From Candidatus Avelusimicrobium pullarium (GTDB lineage: Bacteria; Elusimicrobiota; Elusimicrobia; Elusimicrobiales; Elusimicrobiaceae), in contig CALUTQ010000001.1 of NCBI GenBank assembly GCA_944323745.1, positions 372,001 through 436,000 on the forward strand: DNA of 64,000 nt, in the 5' to 3' direction. The notes beneath the pieces were generated by a model, which worked only from the letters and a program-made list of their open reading frames with translations, did not search any database and was not told the DNA's origin. A program made the position numbers and the translations under genes. Below are positions 1-6,780 of the stretch, piece after piece (positions within the stretch are counted from its first letter, which is position 1; each line of letters begins with the position of its first letter).

Positions 1-123
1 GCGGAAGCCTTGGCCAAAGCGCTGAAACTGGGCAAAGGACAAAAAGTAATTTTAAACCAGCCTGTCGGCTACTTTAAACAGAAACCGGCGCAAAAGAAAG
101 AAGAAAAAAGTTCCGCTCAATAG
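1..123 (+). CDS. C-terminal end of an unidentified protein (partial)
   Basis: The frame is open from the window edge to TAG at 121-123 and gives about 40 residues ending in a Lys/Glu/Ser-rich tail. The stretch reads AEALAKALKLGKGQKVILNQ, followed by PVGYFKQKP. A strong terminator follows directly, which supports this as a true gene end. I do not recognise the family from so short a piece. Confidence 0.6.
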   Translation, partial: AEALAKALKLGKGQKVILNQPVGYFKQKPAQKKEEKSSAQ

Positions 124-132
124 ACAAAAATA

Positions 133-165
133 AAAACCGCCGCTTTTAAAACGGCGGTTTTTTTA
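133..165 (+). terminator. Rho-independent terminator
   Basis: The stem aaaccgccg/cggcggttt with a short A/T loop is followed by a run of T. It ends the partial gene on the + strand and lies between it and the convergent minus-strand YgjP-like gene. The A-run on the other side makes it potentially bidirectional. Confidence 0.85.
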
Positions 166-183
166 AAAAGCAGTTGCCTGAAA

Positions 184-921
184 TTATTTTTCTTGCGGGG
201 TTGCTTCGGCGGAAGTTTCTTCCGTCCGGTCTGCGTTGGTCTGTGGCGCTTGATTGGACGGGCCGGCGTTGTTCGGCGCCGCCATAGCCGCGTCCGTTTG
301 GGTTTGTTGCGGCTGTGTTTGCGGCGTATATTTTAAGTCCAGCGCGGCAAATACGGCCCCGCGGTTGTCGTTAAGCCAGCGGCGGTGGGCTTTATAATCG
401 GGGCAATACTGTGCCACCAGCTGCCAATATTCGGTGCCGTGGTTCATATGCACCAGGTGCGAAAGTTCGTGCACGATTAAATAGTCCCGTATGGCGGCAG
501 GCATTTTAATAATGTGATACGTGTAATTAATATTCTTTTTTGCCGAACAGCTGGCCCAAAGCGATTGTTGGTTTTTAACGGTAATGTTATTATATTCCAC
601 ACCCATTTTTTGCGCCCATTCGGCGGTTTTGGCTTTGAGCACCTCGTTGGCTTTGTTTCTAAGCCATTGGTCGGCCAAAGCGTTGGCGTCGGCCTGCGGG
701 GTTTGCAGATAAATGTCAAAGGCGCTGCCGTCAAAATCTACGCCTTCTTCCTGATCCGGCGTGAGGTGAATGCGTGCAGGATAAAGCTTGCCTTCATATA
801 AAATTTTGCCGGCCTCCGTTTCCGCATTTTCGCTCGGGCCGCCAAACACTTCCGGCAGTTCTTTTTTAAGCCGCTCAATAAAAAGTTTTACGTCGCTGAT
901 GACGGTTTGCGTATCGCTCAT
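184..921 (-). CDS. YgjP/SprT-like zinc metallopeptidase family protein (DUF45)
   Basis: A 245-residue protein with a zinc-binding HELSH at about residues 151-155, followed by HMNH and Tyr-Trp. This is the H-E-L-x-H-x2-H-x-N-H-x3-F/Y-W signature of the YgjP/DUF45 group. The WASCS segment near residue 122 is also typical of that family. After the core, about 55 residues are rich in Q, T, P and A and look like a disordered tail. Family members are predicted cytosolic metal-dependent hydrolases without a firm substrate. It stands alone, divergent from gcvT and convergent with the partial gene at the window start. The family call is good; the function is open. Confidence 0.85.
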   Translation of the reverse strand: MSDTQTVISDVKLFIERLKKELPEVFGGPSENAETEAGKILYEGKLYPARIHLTPDQEEGVDFDGSAFDIYLQTPQADANALADQWLRNKANEVLKAKTAEWAQKMGVEYNNITVKNQQSLWASCSAKKNINYTYHIIKMPAAIRDYLIVHELSHLVHMNHGTEYWQLVAQYCPDYKAHRRWLNDNRGAVFAALDLKYTPQTQPQQTQTDAAMAAPNNAGPSNQAPQTNADRTEETSAEATPQEK

Positions 922-987
922 ACAAATATTATATCAATTTGCTTTTCCGCCCGTGGCCGCGGCGGCAGTTGTTCAACCCTAAAACGC

Positions 988-1016
988 TTGTTTAAAACGA
1001 AAGAATATTTTATACA
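988..1016 (+). promoter_or_regulatory. Candidate sigma-70 promoter of the gcv genes
   Basis: TTGTTT (988-993), a 17-bp spacer and TATACA (1011-1016) precede gcvT. Transcription would start near 1023, leaving about 20 nt of leader. That is enough for the GGAGG ribosome site at 1033-1037 but far too short for a glycine riboswitch. Assigned by eye only. Confidence 0.5.
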
Positions 1017-1042
1017 ATAGTGCTATATTTGCGGAGGAAACC

Positions 1043-2122
1043 GTGACCGAAAATAACCTCAAAAAAACACCGCTTTACGCCGCGTGCGTGGCCGCCGGCG
1101 GGAAAATGGTAGATTTCCACGGGTGGCTGCTGCCCGTACAGTTTGAAAGTATCCTGGCCGAACATAAGGCCGTGCGCGAAGGCGCCGGAATGTTTGACGT
1201 GTCACATATGGGGCAGGTGTTTGTGGAAGGAAAAGACGCCTGGGCCTTTTTACAGTATGTGAACACCAATAATATCAAAAATACGCCGGGCGCCGGCACC
1301 TATTCCCACATCGTAAACGAAAAAGGCTGTATTATTGATGACGCGATTTCCTTTTGCTTAACGCCCGAAAAATTTTTGGTGGTGGTAAATGCCGCCTGTA
1401 TAGACACCGATGTGGCTTGGTTTAAAAAACACGCCGCCAAATTTAACGTCACGGTAACGGACGAAAGTGCCCGCTGGGGGATGATTGCCCTGCAGGGCCC
1501 CCAAGCCTTGGCCCACGCGGCCAAAATCATCCGCGGCGTAGCGGATATGGCGCGCTTTACCATTAAAGAAATAACGCTTTTCGGCGCCCCCGCCTATGTA
1601 ACGCGTACCGGTTATACCGGTGAGGACGGCGTAGAAATTATGGCCAGTCCGGAAGCGATTGTAAAAATATGGAACGCTTTGCTTAAAGAGGGCGTCAAAC
1701 CGTGCGGTTTGGGTGCGCGCGATGTGCTGCGTTTAGAAGCGGGCTATCTGCTTAACGGCACCGATGCCGACGGAAGCCAAACCCCTTATGAAGCCGCCTG
1801 CGGCTGGGTGGTCAAGTTAAATAAAGAAGATTTTATCGGCAAAGAAGCCTTGGCCGCACAAAAAGCCGCCGGTTTAAAACGCCGGTTGACGGGTTTTGTG
1901 CTTACGGGCGCAGGCGTGCCGCGCGGCGGATGCAAAGTATTTAAAAACGGGGCCGAGGTCGGCGTGCTGACCAGCGGTACTTATTCCCCGCTTTTTAAAG
2001 GCATTGCCGTCGGCTATGCCGACACAGATTTGGAAGAAGCAGCGGAAGTGGAAATAGAAGTGCACGGCCGCAAAATACCGGCCAAGAAAGTAAAAACACC
2101 GTTTTACAAAAATCGGGTATAA
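1043..2122 (+). CDS. gcvT: Aminomethyltransferase (glycine cleavage T-protein)
   Basis: This 359-residue protein is the usual T-protein length. It transfers the methylene group of the aminomethyl-lipoyl arm of GcvH to tetrahydrofolate and releases ammonia. Diagnostic segments include the N-terminal MVDFHGWLLPVQF, the folate-site DVSHMGQ region and the C-terminal GTYSPLFKGIAVGYA block. The start is a GTG at 1043 preceded by GGAGGAAA at good spacing; no in-frame ATG fits as well. It is first in a run with gcvH, gcvPA, gcvPB and a lipoate ligase, so the glycine cleavage system is complete here except for the shared dihydrolipoyl dehydrogenase. Confidence 0.95.
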   Translation: MTENNLKKTPLYAACVAAGGKMVDFHGWLLPVQFESILAEHKAVREGAGMFDVSHMGQVFVEGKDAWAFLQYVNTNNIKNTPGAGTYSHIVNEKGCIIDDAISFCLTPEKFLVVVNAACIDTDVAWFKKHAAKFNVTVTDESARWGMIALQGPQALAHAAKIIRGVADMARFTIKEITLFGAPAYVTRTGYTGEDGVEIMASPEAIVKIWNALLKEGVKPCGLGARDVLRLEAGYLLNGTDADGSQTPYEAACGWVVKLNKEDFIGKEALAAQKAAGLKRRLTGFVLTGAGVPRGGCKVFKNGAEVGVLTSGTYSPLFKGIAVGYADTDLEEAAEVEIEVHGRKIPAKKVKTPFYKNRV

Positions 2123-2145
2123 CATAAAACTAAAGGAGAAAATTT

Positions 2146-2526
2146 ATGCATACGGCAGAAAACAGCAAATACGCAAAAACCCACGAATGGGCCCATATGG
2201 AAGGCGATATCGCCACCGTGGGCATCAGCGATCACGCCCAGCAGGAAATCGGCGATATTGTGTTTGTAGATTTGCCCAAAGTGGGTCAGCAGGTTACCGC
2301 GGGGCAGAACTGCTGCGTGATTGAGTCGGTCAAATCGGCCAGCGAAATTTACGCCCCCGTCAGCGGCGAAGTGGTGGAAGTGAACGAAGCGTTAAAAACC
2401 GACCCCGCTTTGGTCAACCGCGAAGCGCACGGCAACGGCTGGCTGTTTAAAATTAAATCTACGGCCCCGGCCGATTATGAAGCCTTGATGGATTTGAGCG
2501 CCTACAAACAAACCATCGGCCAGTAA
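2146..2526 (+). CDS. gcvH: Glycine cleavage system H-protein
   Basis: A 126-residue lipoyl carrier of the glycine cleavage complex. The lipoylated lysine is K63 in the motif ESVKSASE; the sandwich-fold segment KYAKTHEW and the C-terminal NGWLFKI are also typical. It shuttles the aminomethyl group from the P-protein to the T-protein and hands electrons to dihydrolipoyl dehydrogenase. It starts 23 nt after gcvT behind a clear AAAGGAG site. A terminator-like hairpin follows it before gcvPA, which could set H-protein output higher than that of the P subunits. Confidence 0.97.
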   Translation: MHTAENSKYAKTHEWAHMEGDIATVGISDHAQQEIGDIVFVDLPKVGQQVTAGQNCCVIESVKSASEIYAPVSGEVVEVNEALKTDPALVNREAHGNGWLFKIKSTAPADYEALMDLSAYKQTIGQ

Positions 2527-2533
2527 GCTCTTT

Positions 2534-2560
2534 ATCCCCCGCCGTGCGGCGGGGGATTTT
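2534..2560 (+). terminator. Intra-operon terminator-like hairpin between gcvH and gcvPA
   Basis: The arms atccccc and gggggat, extended by gcc/ggc, surround a small loop and are followed by TTTT. It lies 7 nt after the gcvH stop and 17 nt before the gcvPA start. Because gcvPA/gcvPB belong to the same pathway, partial read-through (attenuation) is a reasonable inference, as is a separate promoter for gcvPA that I cannot see. Confidence 0.7.
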
Positions 2561-2576
2561 TAAACAAAGGACCTTT

Positions 2577-3899
2577 ATGTTTATTCCCCATACTCCCGAA
2601 GATAAAAAAGAAATGCTGCAAAAAATAGGCATTTCTTGCGTGCAAGATTTGTTTGCACAAATTCCGCAGGATGTGCGCTATCCGGCGCTTCATCTGCCGC
2701 CGGCACTGGACGAAAACGCCCTTACGGCCCATTTGCACGAACTGGCCGGCAAAAATAAACCTCTTTTAAATTTTATCGGCGCGGGGTGCGAGGAGCATTT
2801 TATCCCCGCCGCCGTCAATGCGCTCAGTTCGCGCGGTGAGTTTTTAACCGCCTATACGCCCTATCAGGCCGAAGCCAGCCAGGGCACCCTGCAAACCATT
2901 TACGAATTTCAAAGCTGCATTTGCGAATTGTTTGATATGGACGTGTGCAGTGCATCCCACTACGACGGTGCCACGGCTTTGGCCGAAGCCTGCTCCGCAG
3001 CGTTGCGCGTGAATAATAAAAATAAAATTTTATATTCGGCCGGTTTGCACCCGCATTATAAAGAAGTTTTAAAAACGTATTTGAAACACGTGCCCGCTTT
3101 AAAGCTGGAAGAAGTCCCCCTGCAAAACGGTACGGTGGATCTGGCTGCATTAAAAGAAAAACTGACGCCGGACGTTTCCTGCTTTGCCGTGGCCGGGCCG
3201 AACTTTTTGGGACAATTAGAACCGCTGGAAGACATCAGCGCGCTGGTGCACGGCGCGGGTGCTTTGCTGGTAGCCGTGGCCAAACCGCTGGCGCTGGCCG
3301 TGCTGCATACGCCGGGCCAATACGGGGCCGACTTTGCCGTAGCCGAAGGGCAAACCTTGGGCAACGCAATGAATTTCGGCGGGCCGGGGCTGGGTATTTT
3401 TACCTGTAAAAAAGAATATGTCCGCCAGGTGCCGGGGCGCATTGTGGGCATCGCTAAAGACAAAGACGGCAAACGCTCTTTTGTGCTTACCCTGCAGGCA
3501 CGCGAGCAGCATATCCGACGGGAACGCGCCGCTTCCAACATTTGTTCTAACCAAGCGTTGTGCGCGCTCAATGCGGTCATTTATTTGACGCTTTTGGGCT
3601 ATGCCGGCTTGCGGGAAGCGGCGGAACTGAATTTGGAAAAAGCCCATACGTTAAAAAATAAGTTGGTGGCTGACGGACATAAATTGAAGTTTGACGGGCT
3701 TTTCTTTAACGAGTTTGTGCTGGAGTTAAACACCCCCGCCAAACAAGTTATTAAAAAACTGGCTAAAAAAGGCATTGCCGCCGGTTTTGATTTAGGCCGC
3801 ATAAACAAAGCTTGGCAAAACTGCCTGCTGGTGTGCGTAACGGAAACAAAAACGTCGGCCGATTTGGAAAAATACGTGCAGGCCATAAGGGGGTTTTAA
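2577..3899 (+). CDS. gcvPA: Glycine dehydrogenase (decarboxylating) subunit 1
   Basis: About 440 residues and homologous to the N-terminal half of the glycine decarboxylase. It pairs with GcvPB to form the PLP-dependent P-protein, which decarboxylates glycine onto GcvH. Recognisable parts are the start MFIPHTPEDKKEMLQKIG, the FIGAGCEEHFIPAAV region, TAYTPYQAEASQGTLQ and the C-terminal GFDLGR segment. A longer frame opens at GTG 2544, but that codon lies inside the hairpin. The ATG at 2577, preceded by AAAGGA and matching the family start, is preferred. One base separates its stop from gcvPB. Confidence 0.95.
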   Translation: MFIPHTPEDKKEMLQKIGISCVQDLFAQIPQDVRYPALHLPPALDENALTAHLHELAGKNKPLLNFIGAGCEEHFIPAAVNALSSRGEFLTAYTPYQAEASQGTLQTIYEFQSCICELFDMDVCSASHYDGATALAEACSAALRVNNKNKILYSAGLHPHYKEVLKTYLKHVPALKLEEVPLQNGTVDLAALKEKLTPDVSCFAVAGPNFLGQLEPLEDISALVHGAGALLVAVAKPLALAVLHTPGQYGADFAVAEGQTLGNAMNFGGPGLGIFTCKKEYVRQVPGRIVGIAKDKDGKRSFVLTLQAREQHIRRERAASNICSNQALCALNAVIYLTLLGYAGLREAAELNLEKAHTLKNKLVADGHKLKFDGLFFNEFVLELNTPAKQVIKKLAKKGIAAGFDLGRINKAWQNCLLVCVTETKTSADLEKYVQAIRGF

Positions 3900-3900
3900 T

Positions 3901-5349
3901 ATGCAGGAAATAATAAAACAAAATGCCTTAAGCATAGAAAAATCCCGCCCCGGCCGCCGCGGCATACGGTTTGAAAAACCGCAAAACACGCCCGATGCCT
4001 ATGTGCCGGCGCGCTATTTGCGCAGCCACAGCCCGCGCCTGCCGCAGCTGAGCGAGCTGGAAACGGTGCGCCATTTTACCAACCTTTCGCGCCAGAACTA
4101 TTGCTTGGACAGTCATTTTTATCCGCTGGGTTCCTGCACGATGAAATATAACCCCAAAGCCTACGACGTATTAAGCACGCTGGAAGGGTTCACCCAAGCG
4201 CATCCGTTCGCACCCGAAGACGCCGTGCAGGGCACGCTGGAAATTTTATACAACCTGCAGGAAATGCTCAAAGAAATTACGGGGCTTGCCGCTTTTACCC
4301 TGCAGCCTGCCGCCGGCGCACAAGGGGAGCTGACGGGTATTTTGGCGGCGCGTGCGTATTTTGACGCCCAAAAAGACAAAAAACGCACCGAAGTCATCGT
4401 GCCTGACACGGCCCACGGCACCAACCCCGCCACGTCGCATATGGCGGGATACACGGTGGTCAACATTAAGTCCGGCCCCGACGGCTGCGTGGATAAGGAA
4501 GCACTTAAAAACGCATTGTCGGAAAAAACGGCCGTTGTAATGCTGACGGTGCCCAATACGGTGGGGCTGTTTGAAAAAGACATCCGCGAAATTGCCGAAA
4601 TGGTGCACGCGGCCGGTGCTTTGTTCTATATGGACGGGGCCAATTTCAACGCGTTAATCGGCGTGGTGAAACCGGCCGACTTGGGCGCCGACTTAATGCA
4701 CTTGAATTTGCATAAAACCTTTGCCGCACCGCACGGCGGCGGCGGCCCGGGTTCGGGGCCGGTGGGCGCCAATGAAAAACTGGCTGCTTTTTTGCCCAAG
4801 CCGTTGGTGGAAAAGAAAAACGGCAAATATTTTTTAAACAGCAAATTGCCCAAAAGTTTGGGCCGTATGAAGGCTTTTTACGGCAATATAGCCGTATGTG
4901 CGCGGGCCTATTGCTTCCTGCGGCAGTATGACGCGGCTACACTTAAAGAAATAGCCGAAAACGCCGTGCTTAACGCCAATTATGTACGGGTGGGGCTCAA
5001 GGACGTATTTCCCGCGTTTTTTGACGTGCCCTGTATGCACGAATGCGTGCTGACGCTGCATAAAGACAAAATGAACGGCATCCGCACTGCCGATATTGCC
5101 AAACGGCTGCTTGACTATGGCTTTTATGCGCCGACCATCTATTTCCCGCTGATCGTGCCGGAGGCGATGATGATAGAGCCGACGGAAACGGAAAGCAAGG
5201 AAATGCTGGACTTGTTTGTAAAGGCTATGCACTGCATTTTTGAGGAAGCGGAAAAAACACCGCAAACCGTGCACGATGCCCCGCATAATCAGCCCGTGGG
5301 CCGCATAGACGAGGTAAGTGCGGCGCGCGAGCCAAACTTGCGCTGGTAA
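3901..5349 (+). CDS. gcvPB: Glycine dehydrogenase (decarboxylating) subunit 2
   Basis: A 482-residue PLP-binding half of the two-subunit P-protein. The Schiff-base lysine is K272 in LHKTFAAPHGGGGPGSGP, a near-invariant motif of this family. The N-terminal segment with GSCTMKYNP and the C-terminal PTETESKE motif also fit. Subunit 2 works with GcvPA in glycine decarboxylation, here probably to feed one-carbon units and CO2/NH3 balance in an anaerobe. It is tightly coupled to gcvPA and followed by a stable hairpin just ahead of the lipoate ligase. Confidence 0.96.
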   Translation: MQEIIKQNALSIEKSRPGRRGIRFEKPQNTPDAYVPARYLRSHSPRLPQLSELETVRHFTNLSRQNYCLDSHFYPLGSCTMKYNPKAYDVLSTLEGFTQAHPFAPEDAVQGTLEILYNLQEMLKEITGLAAFTLQPAAGAQGELTGILAARAYFDAQKDKKRTEVIVPDTAHGTNPATSHMAGYTVVNIKSGPDGCVDKEALKNALSEKTAVVMLTVPNTVGLFEKDIREIAEMVHAAGALFYMDGANFNALIGVVKPADLGADLMHLNLHKTFAAPHGGGGPGSGPVGANEKLAAFLPKPLVEKKNGKYFLNSKLPKSLGRMKAFYGNIAVCARAYCFLRQYDAATLKEIAENAVLNANYVRVGLKDVFPAFFDVPCMHECVLTLHKDKMNGIRTADIAKRLLDYGFYAPTIYFPLIVPEAMMIEPTETESKEMLDLFVKAMHCIFEEAEKTPQTVHDAPHNQPVGRIDEVSAAREPNLRW

Positions 5350-5356
5350 CTTTAAA

Positions 5357-5385
5357 CGGCGCGGCGTTAAAACCGCGCCGCTTTC
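5357..5385 (+). terminator. Hairpin between gcvPB and the lipoate ligase gene
   Basis: A perfect 8-bp stem cggcgcgg/ccgcgccg with loop cgttaaaa is followed by ctttcttt. It ends only 8 nt before the lplA ATG and occupies the place where a ribosome-binding site would be expected. It may terminate gcv transcription or mask lplA translation. Confidence 0.65.
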
Positions 5386-5388
5386 TTT

Positions 5389-6081
5389 ATGGGCTATACA
5401 ATACTGACCCCTGCGTTAAACGTGTTTGAGCAAATGGCGTTGGACGAAACATTGGCCAATGCGCTTTTGTCCGTGCCGTTGCTGCGCTTTTATCGTTGGA
5501 CGGAAGGCCCCGCCGTAACGTTTGGCTACAGCCAGTTTTATGATTTTGTGCGCCGCCAAACTGCGCCCGAAGCGGGCCCTTTATGCCGCCGCCCCACCGG
5601 CGGGGGAATGGTGTTCCACGGGCAAGATTTGACGTTTAGTCTGGTTTTTAAAAGCCCGCTGGCCGGCCCGAAAGAAATTTACCGTGCTTTGCACGCACAT
5701 ATAGAAAATGCCCTTGCACAGACGGCCACTCTTTACAGTCTGCGCCAAGGGGAAGTGCCCGCCGCGGCTTATGCGCCGGTGCAAGGGGGGCAGGCCAGCG
5801 GCTGTTTTGCCAACCCCGTGCAGGATGATTTGCTGATGAACGGACGTAAAATTTTAGGCGGCGCCATTCGGCGTTTTGGTCAAACGGTGCTTTATCAGGG
5901 TTCTTTGCAATGCGCAAATGCGCGCAGTAACCCTTTGTTTCGCCGTGCGGTGGCGCAGGGCGTGGCGGCTTGGCTTAAGGCCGATTTTACGCCCCGTCCC
6001 GTGGCGCAAGACTTGCTGGCCCGTGCGCGGCAGCTGGCGGTGCAGCGCTATGAAACAACGGCTTGGAACGAAAAACTGTAA
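5389..6081 (+). CDS. lplA: Lipoate/octanoate protein ligase or transferase (LplA/LipM family)
   Basis: A 230-residue BPL/LplA/LipB-fold protein. It shows the N-terminal MALDET, the RRPTGGGMVFHGQDLTFS block that binds the acyl or acyl-AMP group, and the conserved lysine in GRKILGGAIRR (about residue 156). The likely role is attachment of lipoate or octanoate to the lysine of GcvH, encoded in the same cluster. I cannot separate ligase (LplA) from octanoyltransferase (LipM) by eye. No Shine-Dalgarno sequence is visible before ATG 5389 because a hairpin occupies that space. The next gene starts 2 nt after its stop. Confidence 0.85.
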   Translation: MGYTILTPALNVFEQMALDETLANALLSVPLLRFYRWTEGPAVTFGYSQFYDFVRRQTAPEAGPLCRRPTGGGMVFHGQDLTFSLVFKSPLAGPKEIYRALHAHIENALAQTATLYSLRQGEVPAAAYAPVQGGQASGCFANPVQDDLLMNGRKILGGAIRRFGQTVLYQGSLQCANARSNPLFRRAVAQGVAAWLKADFTPRPVAQDLLARARQLAVQRYETTAWNEKL

Positions 6082-6083
6082 CT

Positions 6084-6773
6084 ATGAAAAACCTGCTGAA
6101 ACTGCTGATAGCGCTGTTACTGTTGCCCACGGTCTTTTTTTGTGTGGCGGAAGCGTTGGGCGCTTTGTGGAACGTGCTGAAAAATTTTCAAACCGCGGTG
6201 GAGTTTCTGGCCGGTGCGGCCGTTTACGGCGCTATTCATTTTTGCGGGTATCATTTTGACCGAATGTACGTGTGGGGGCACGAAACGACCCACGCGGCCT
6301 TGGCGATGCTGTTTGGCTTTCGCGTGCATTCTATGCAGGTAAATAAAGACAGCGGATACGTAAAAATGGACGGCACCAATGCCGTGGTGGTACTGGCGCC
6401 GTATATTTTGCCGCTGTATGCGGTGCTGACGGGGCTGGTGTATGTGGGGGCATCTTTATTTACCGACGTAACGCCCTATCGGCCGGCATTTGTATTTTTA
6501 ATCGGCTTTTTTATTGCGTTTCATTTTGTGCAAACGTTTAAAACCTTGTGGGAAACCGAACAGCCCGATCTGAAACTGGCCGGCGGGACAGTGTTTTCGG
6601 TGGTGGTCATCCTTTTGTGCAATGCCGCCGTGCTGGCTTTGGTGCTTAAATGTCTATTCCCCGATAAGGTGCTTTTGGGGCAAATGCTGCACGGGGCGGC
6701 CGTTTCTACCTATAACGTATGGAAAATTGTGATAAACTATATAGTAGAGCAAATAATATCTTCGCGCGCGTAG
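6084..6773 (+). CDS. Predicted membrane zinc metalloprotease-like protein (HExxH, M50-like)
   Basis: A 229-residue integral membrane protein with about five hydrophobic segments: residues 5-20, 38-55, near 97-120, 130-150 and 168-190. A HETTH motif at about residues 66-70 sits in or beside the second segment, as in site-2-protease-like M50 enzymes. No clear distal NxxPxxxxDG motif of classical M50 proteases is seen, so catalytic activity is uncertain. I chose ATG 6084 over the upstream TTG because the TTG lies inside lplA. It follows lplA by 2 nt and precedes the AsmA-like gene by 7 nt, so all three are probably co-transcribed. Confidence 0.6.
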   Translation: MKNLLKLLIALLLLPTVFFCVAEALGALWNVLKNFQTAVEFLAGAAVYGAIHFCGYHFDRMYVWGHETTHAALAMLFGFRVHSMQVNKDSGYVKMDGTNAVVVLAPYILPLYAVLTGLVYVGASLFTDVTPYRPAFVFLIGFFIAFHFVQTFKTLWETEQPDLKLAGGTVFSVVVILLCNAAVLALVLKCLFPDKVLLGQMLHGAAVSTYNVWKIVINYIVEQIISSRA

Positions 6774-6780
6774 AAAGAAA

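Noticed and set aside
922-1042. Glycine riboswitch upstream of gcvT
   Set aside because: The predicted leader is only about 20 nt and the whole gap is 121 nt with no tandem aptamer-like conserved segments.
2544-2576. Upstream GTG start of gcvPA
   Set aside because: It lies inside a terminator-like hairpin and adds residues not typical of the family; ATG 2577 has a proper ribosome site.
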